This document shows, one piece after another, positions 7,207 through 8,485 of a stretch of 8,485 nt of DNA. Both the position numbers and the translations under genes were made by a program. Position 1 is the stretch's first letter, and every line of letters starts with the position of its first letter. The notes under the pieces are model-generated. The model ran no database searches. It saw nothing but the letters and a program-made list of their open reading frames with translations, and was not told where the DNA came from. The DNA is from Cellvibrionales bacterium (lineage in GTDB: Bacteria; Pseudomonadota; Gammaproteobacteria; Pseudomonadales; UBA7434), in assembly GCA_003492055.1 (NCBI GenBank), contig DMZE01000289.1:1-8485 (forward strand), read 5' to 3'.

Positions 7207-7218
7207 CTCTAATTAGAG
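7207..7218. repeat. 12-bp perfect palindrome upstream of hisC2
   Basis: CTCTAATTAGAG is a perfect palindrome with no spacer, ending 14 nt before the hisC2 ATG. Without a loop it would not make a good RNA hairpin, so if functional it is more likely a dimeric protein site on DNA. It sits in the 67-nt pheA-hisC2 gap, the largest break within the pheA-tyrA part of the cluster. Its AT-rich centre makes chance occurrence plausible. Confidence 0.3.
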
Positions 7219-7232
7219 CAAATTAATTAATC

Positions 7233-8351
7233 ATGACATCTCCTTTTATTACATTGGCGCGCCCGGCTATTCAATCTATGCAGGCTTATCAGGTGGGTAA
7301 GCCGATAGAAGAGGCGCGGCGCGAATTAGGTATTGCCCAATTTATTAAGTTGGCAAGTAATGAAAACCCTCGTGGTCCTTCGCCAGCAGTGTTAGCGGCG
7401 TTAGCGACAGCATCGCAAGAAATTAATCGCTATCCTGATGGTAATGGCTTTTATTTAAAGCAAATATTAGCCGAGCGCCATGGTGTTGACGCGGCAGCTA
7501 TTACTTTGGGGGCGGGTTCTAACGATATACTTGAGTTAATAGCCAGTGCCTATTTAGATAGTGATACCTCTGCAGTTTATTCTGAATATGGTTTTTTAGT
7601 TTATGCCTTAGCGACCGCGCGTTCTGGTGCTGAGTCTATTGTTGTTGATGCTTGCGATTATGGTCATGACCTTGCTGCAATGGCTGGTGCGGTAAAAAAT
7701 AATACGCGTGTCATTTATATTGCGAATCCTAATAATCCTACCGGTACTTACACTAATCATAATGATTTAGTGGCATTGTTAGATTCTGTTCCTGCATCGA
7801 TACTTGTGGTTTTAGATGAGGCCTATTGTGAATATATTAATAAGGCCGATTATCCTGATGGCATCGCTTTACAAAAACGTTATGCCAATTTAATTATTAC
7901 ACGCACTTTTTCTAAGGCTTATGGTCTGGGTGGTTTGCGTGTAGGTTATTCGATATCTGATCCAGTGATTGCAGATATGCTTAATCGTGTTAGGCAGCCG
8001 TTTAATGTGACTTCATTATCTTTAGCGGCTGCACAAGCGGCGTTAGATGACGAAGCTTATTTAGCTGAGTCTGTTGCTTTAAATGATGCCGGTATGCAGC
8101 AATTAGAATCTGGCTTTACTCATTTAGGTCTAAATTATATTAAGTCTGCGGCGAATTTTATTACTTTTGAAACGCCGTGTTTAGCGAGTGAAATGAATCA
8201 GCAATTGTTGCAGCTGGGCGTTATTGTTAGGCCGGTTGCTAATTATGGTTTGGTTAATCACTTGCGTGTCAGTATTGGCTTAGAAGATGAAAATACGCAA
8301 TTCCTGCAAGCGTTAACGCAGATACTCGAAACATCAAAGTCGGATAAATAG
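7233..8351 (+). CDS. hisC2: HisC-family aminotransferase, probably aromatic amino acid / histidinol-phosphate type (HisC2)
   Basis: This 372-aa class I/II fold-type I PLP aminotransferase matches the histidinol-phosphate aminotransferase family. Visible motifs are LASNENPRGPS (40-50), the cofactor phosphate segment GAGSNDILELI (93-103), ANPNNPTG (164-171), Asp195 in VLDEAYCEY, the Schiff-base lysine Lys228 in TRTFSKAYGLGGLRVGY, and Arg236 in the same stretch. The C-terminal HLRVSIG segment carries the substrate carboxylate-binding arginine. It lies between pheA and tyrA and not in a his operon, as hisC2 does in Pseudomonas. Its likely job is therefore transamination of phenylpyruvate and 4-hydroxyphenylpyruvate (or arogenate formation), possibly with residual histidinol-phosphate activity; this is inferred from context. 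The ATG at 7233 has only an AT-rich leader with no Shine-Dalgarno, but the N-terminus fits the family. The stop lies 2 nt before tyrA. Confidence 0.9.
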   Translation: MTSPFITLARPAIQSMQAYQVGKPIEEARRELGIAQFIKLASNENPRGPSPAVLAALATASQEINRYPDGNGFYLKQILAERHGVDAAAITLGAGSNDILELIASAYLDSDTSAVYSEYGFLVYALATARSGAESIVVDACDYGHDLAAMAGAVKNNTRVIYIANPNNPTGTYTNHNDLVALLDSVPASILVVLDEAYCEYINKADYPDGIALQKRYANLIITRTFSKAYGLGGLRVGYSISDPVIADMLNRVRQPFNVTSLSLAAAQAALDDEAYLAESVALNDAGMQQLESGFTHLGLNYIKSAANFITFETPCLASEMNQQLLQLGVIVRPVANYGLVNHLRVSIGLEDENTQFLQALTQILETSKSDK

Positions 8352-8353
8352 TT

Positions 8354-8485
8354 ATGATTATATTTGAGCGTTTGGTGGTTCTTGGTGTTGGTCTAATGGG
8401 AGGCTCACTTGCATTGGCGGCTAAAAAAGCTGGCGTGGTTGGCACTGTAGTGGGTTGGAGTCGCACAGAGGCAACTTTACAAACT
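8354..8485 (+). CDS. tyrA: Prephenate dehydrogenase TyrA, N-terminal 44 residues (cut by the window edge)
   Basis: The frame opens with ATG at 8354, 2 nt after the hisC2 stop, and stays open to the window end (44 codons). The translation MIIFERLVVLGVGLMGGSLA carries the Rossmann dinucleotide motif GVGLMGGS at residues 11-18, typical of prephenate/arogenate dehydrogenases, which oxidatively decarboxylate prephenate to 4-hydroxyphenylpyruvate with NAD(P). Its place right after pheA and hisC2 supports TyrA. In Pseudomonas this gene is fused to aroA (EPSP synthase); whether that holds here cannot be seen. The nearest ribosome-site match is a weak GGA about 9 nt upstream inside hisC2, so translational coupling is likely. 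Confidence 0.87.
   Translation, partial: MIIFERLVVLGVGLMGGSLALAAKKAGVVGTVVGWSRTEATLQT

Noticed and set aside
8269..8466. A 65-codon minus-strand frame across the hisC2 end and tyrA start.
   Set aside because: It is antisense to two well-supported genes and its Pro/Thr/Arg-rich translation shows no domain.
1..8485. Mobile elements, CRISPR arrays, tRNA/rRNA genes, prophage or defence genes.
   Set aside because: No transposase-like frames, terminal repeats, regularly spaced repeats or structural RNA signatures were recognised. The gene order is that of a conserved core region.

Overview
This window looks like a core chromosomal segment from a gammaproteobacterium. The order ubiG / MTA-SAH deaminase (both on the minus strand), then gyrA, serC, pheA, hisC2 and tyrA (all on the plus strand) is the arrangement known from Pseudomonas and its relatives. 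The protein sequences agree: PheA, UbiG and GyrA resemble pseudomonad and enterobacterial versions almost end to end. The DNA is clearly more AT-rich than a typical Pseudomonas genome (many TTA, AAT and GAT codons and AT-rich leaders), so a marine relative such as Cellvibrionales or Spongiibacteraceae is a reasonable guess. That placement is inference, not measurement.

Left part (1-1840, minus strand): the first 149 codons of ubiG (ubiquinone O-methyltransferase; its C-terminus lies off the window) sit 2 nt downstream of a complete amidohydrolase gene of the 5'-methylthioadenosine/S-adenosylhomocysteine deaminase family (mtaD). A good sigma-70-like promoter just upstream of mtaD should drive both genes leftward.

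Middle (1841-2180): a 340-nt divergent control region. It holds the mtaD promoter, a 7-bp dyad, two candidate gyrA promoters and the gyrA leader with its ribosome binding site. No gene is supported in it. In Pseudomonas aeruginosa mtnA lies at this point; it is absent here.

Right part (2181-8485, plus strand): gyrA (891 aa, DNA gyrase subunit A with wild-type Ser83/Asp87 and catalytic Tyr122), then serC (phosphoserine aminotransferase), pheA (bifunctional chorismate mutase/prephenate dehydratase with ACT domain), hisC2 (HisC-type aminotransferase, probably serving aromatic amino acids) and the first 44 codons of tyrA (prephenate dehydrogenase). serC to tyrA form a co-directional serine/aromatic amino acid cluster. 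PheA makes phenylpyruvate from chorismate, TyrA makes the tyrosine precursor, and HisC2 can supply the transamination step. The gaps gyrA-serC (77 nt), serC-pheA (54 nt) and pheA-hisC2 (67 nt) each hold a small inverted repeat; hisC2-tyrA is only 2 nt.

I found no mobile element, CRISPR array, tRNA or rRNA, toxin system or novel multi-gene system. The items worth a second look are modest: a methionine in the GyrA box, a long acidic GyrA tail, the lost mtnA neighbour, a TTG start for mtaD, and small structured elements between genes.
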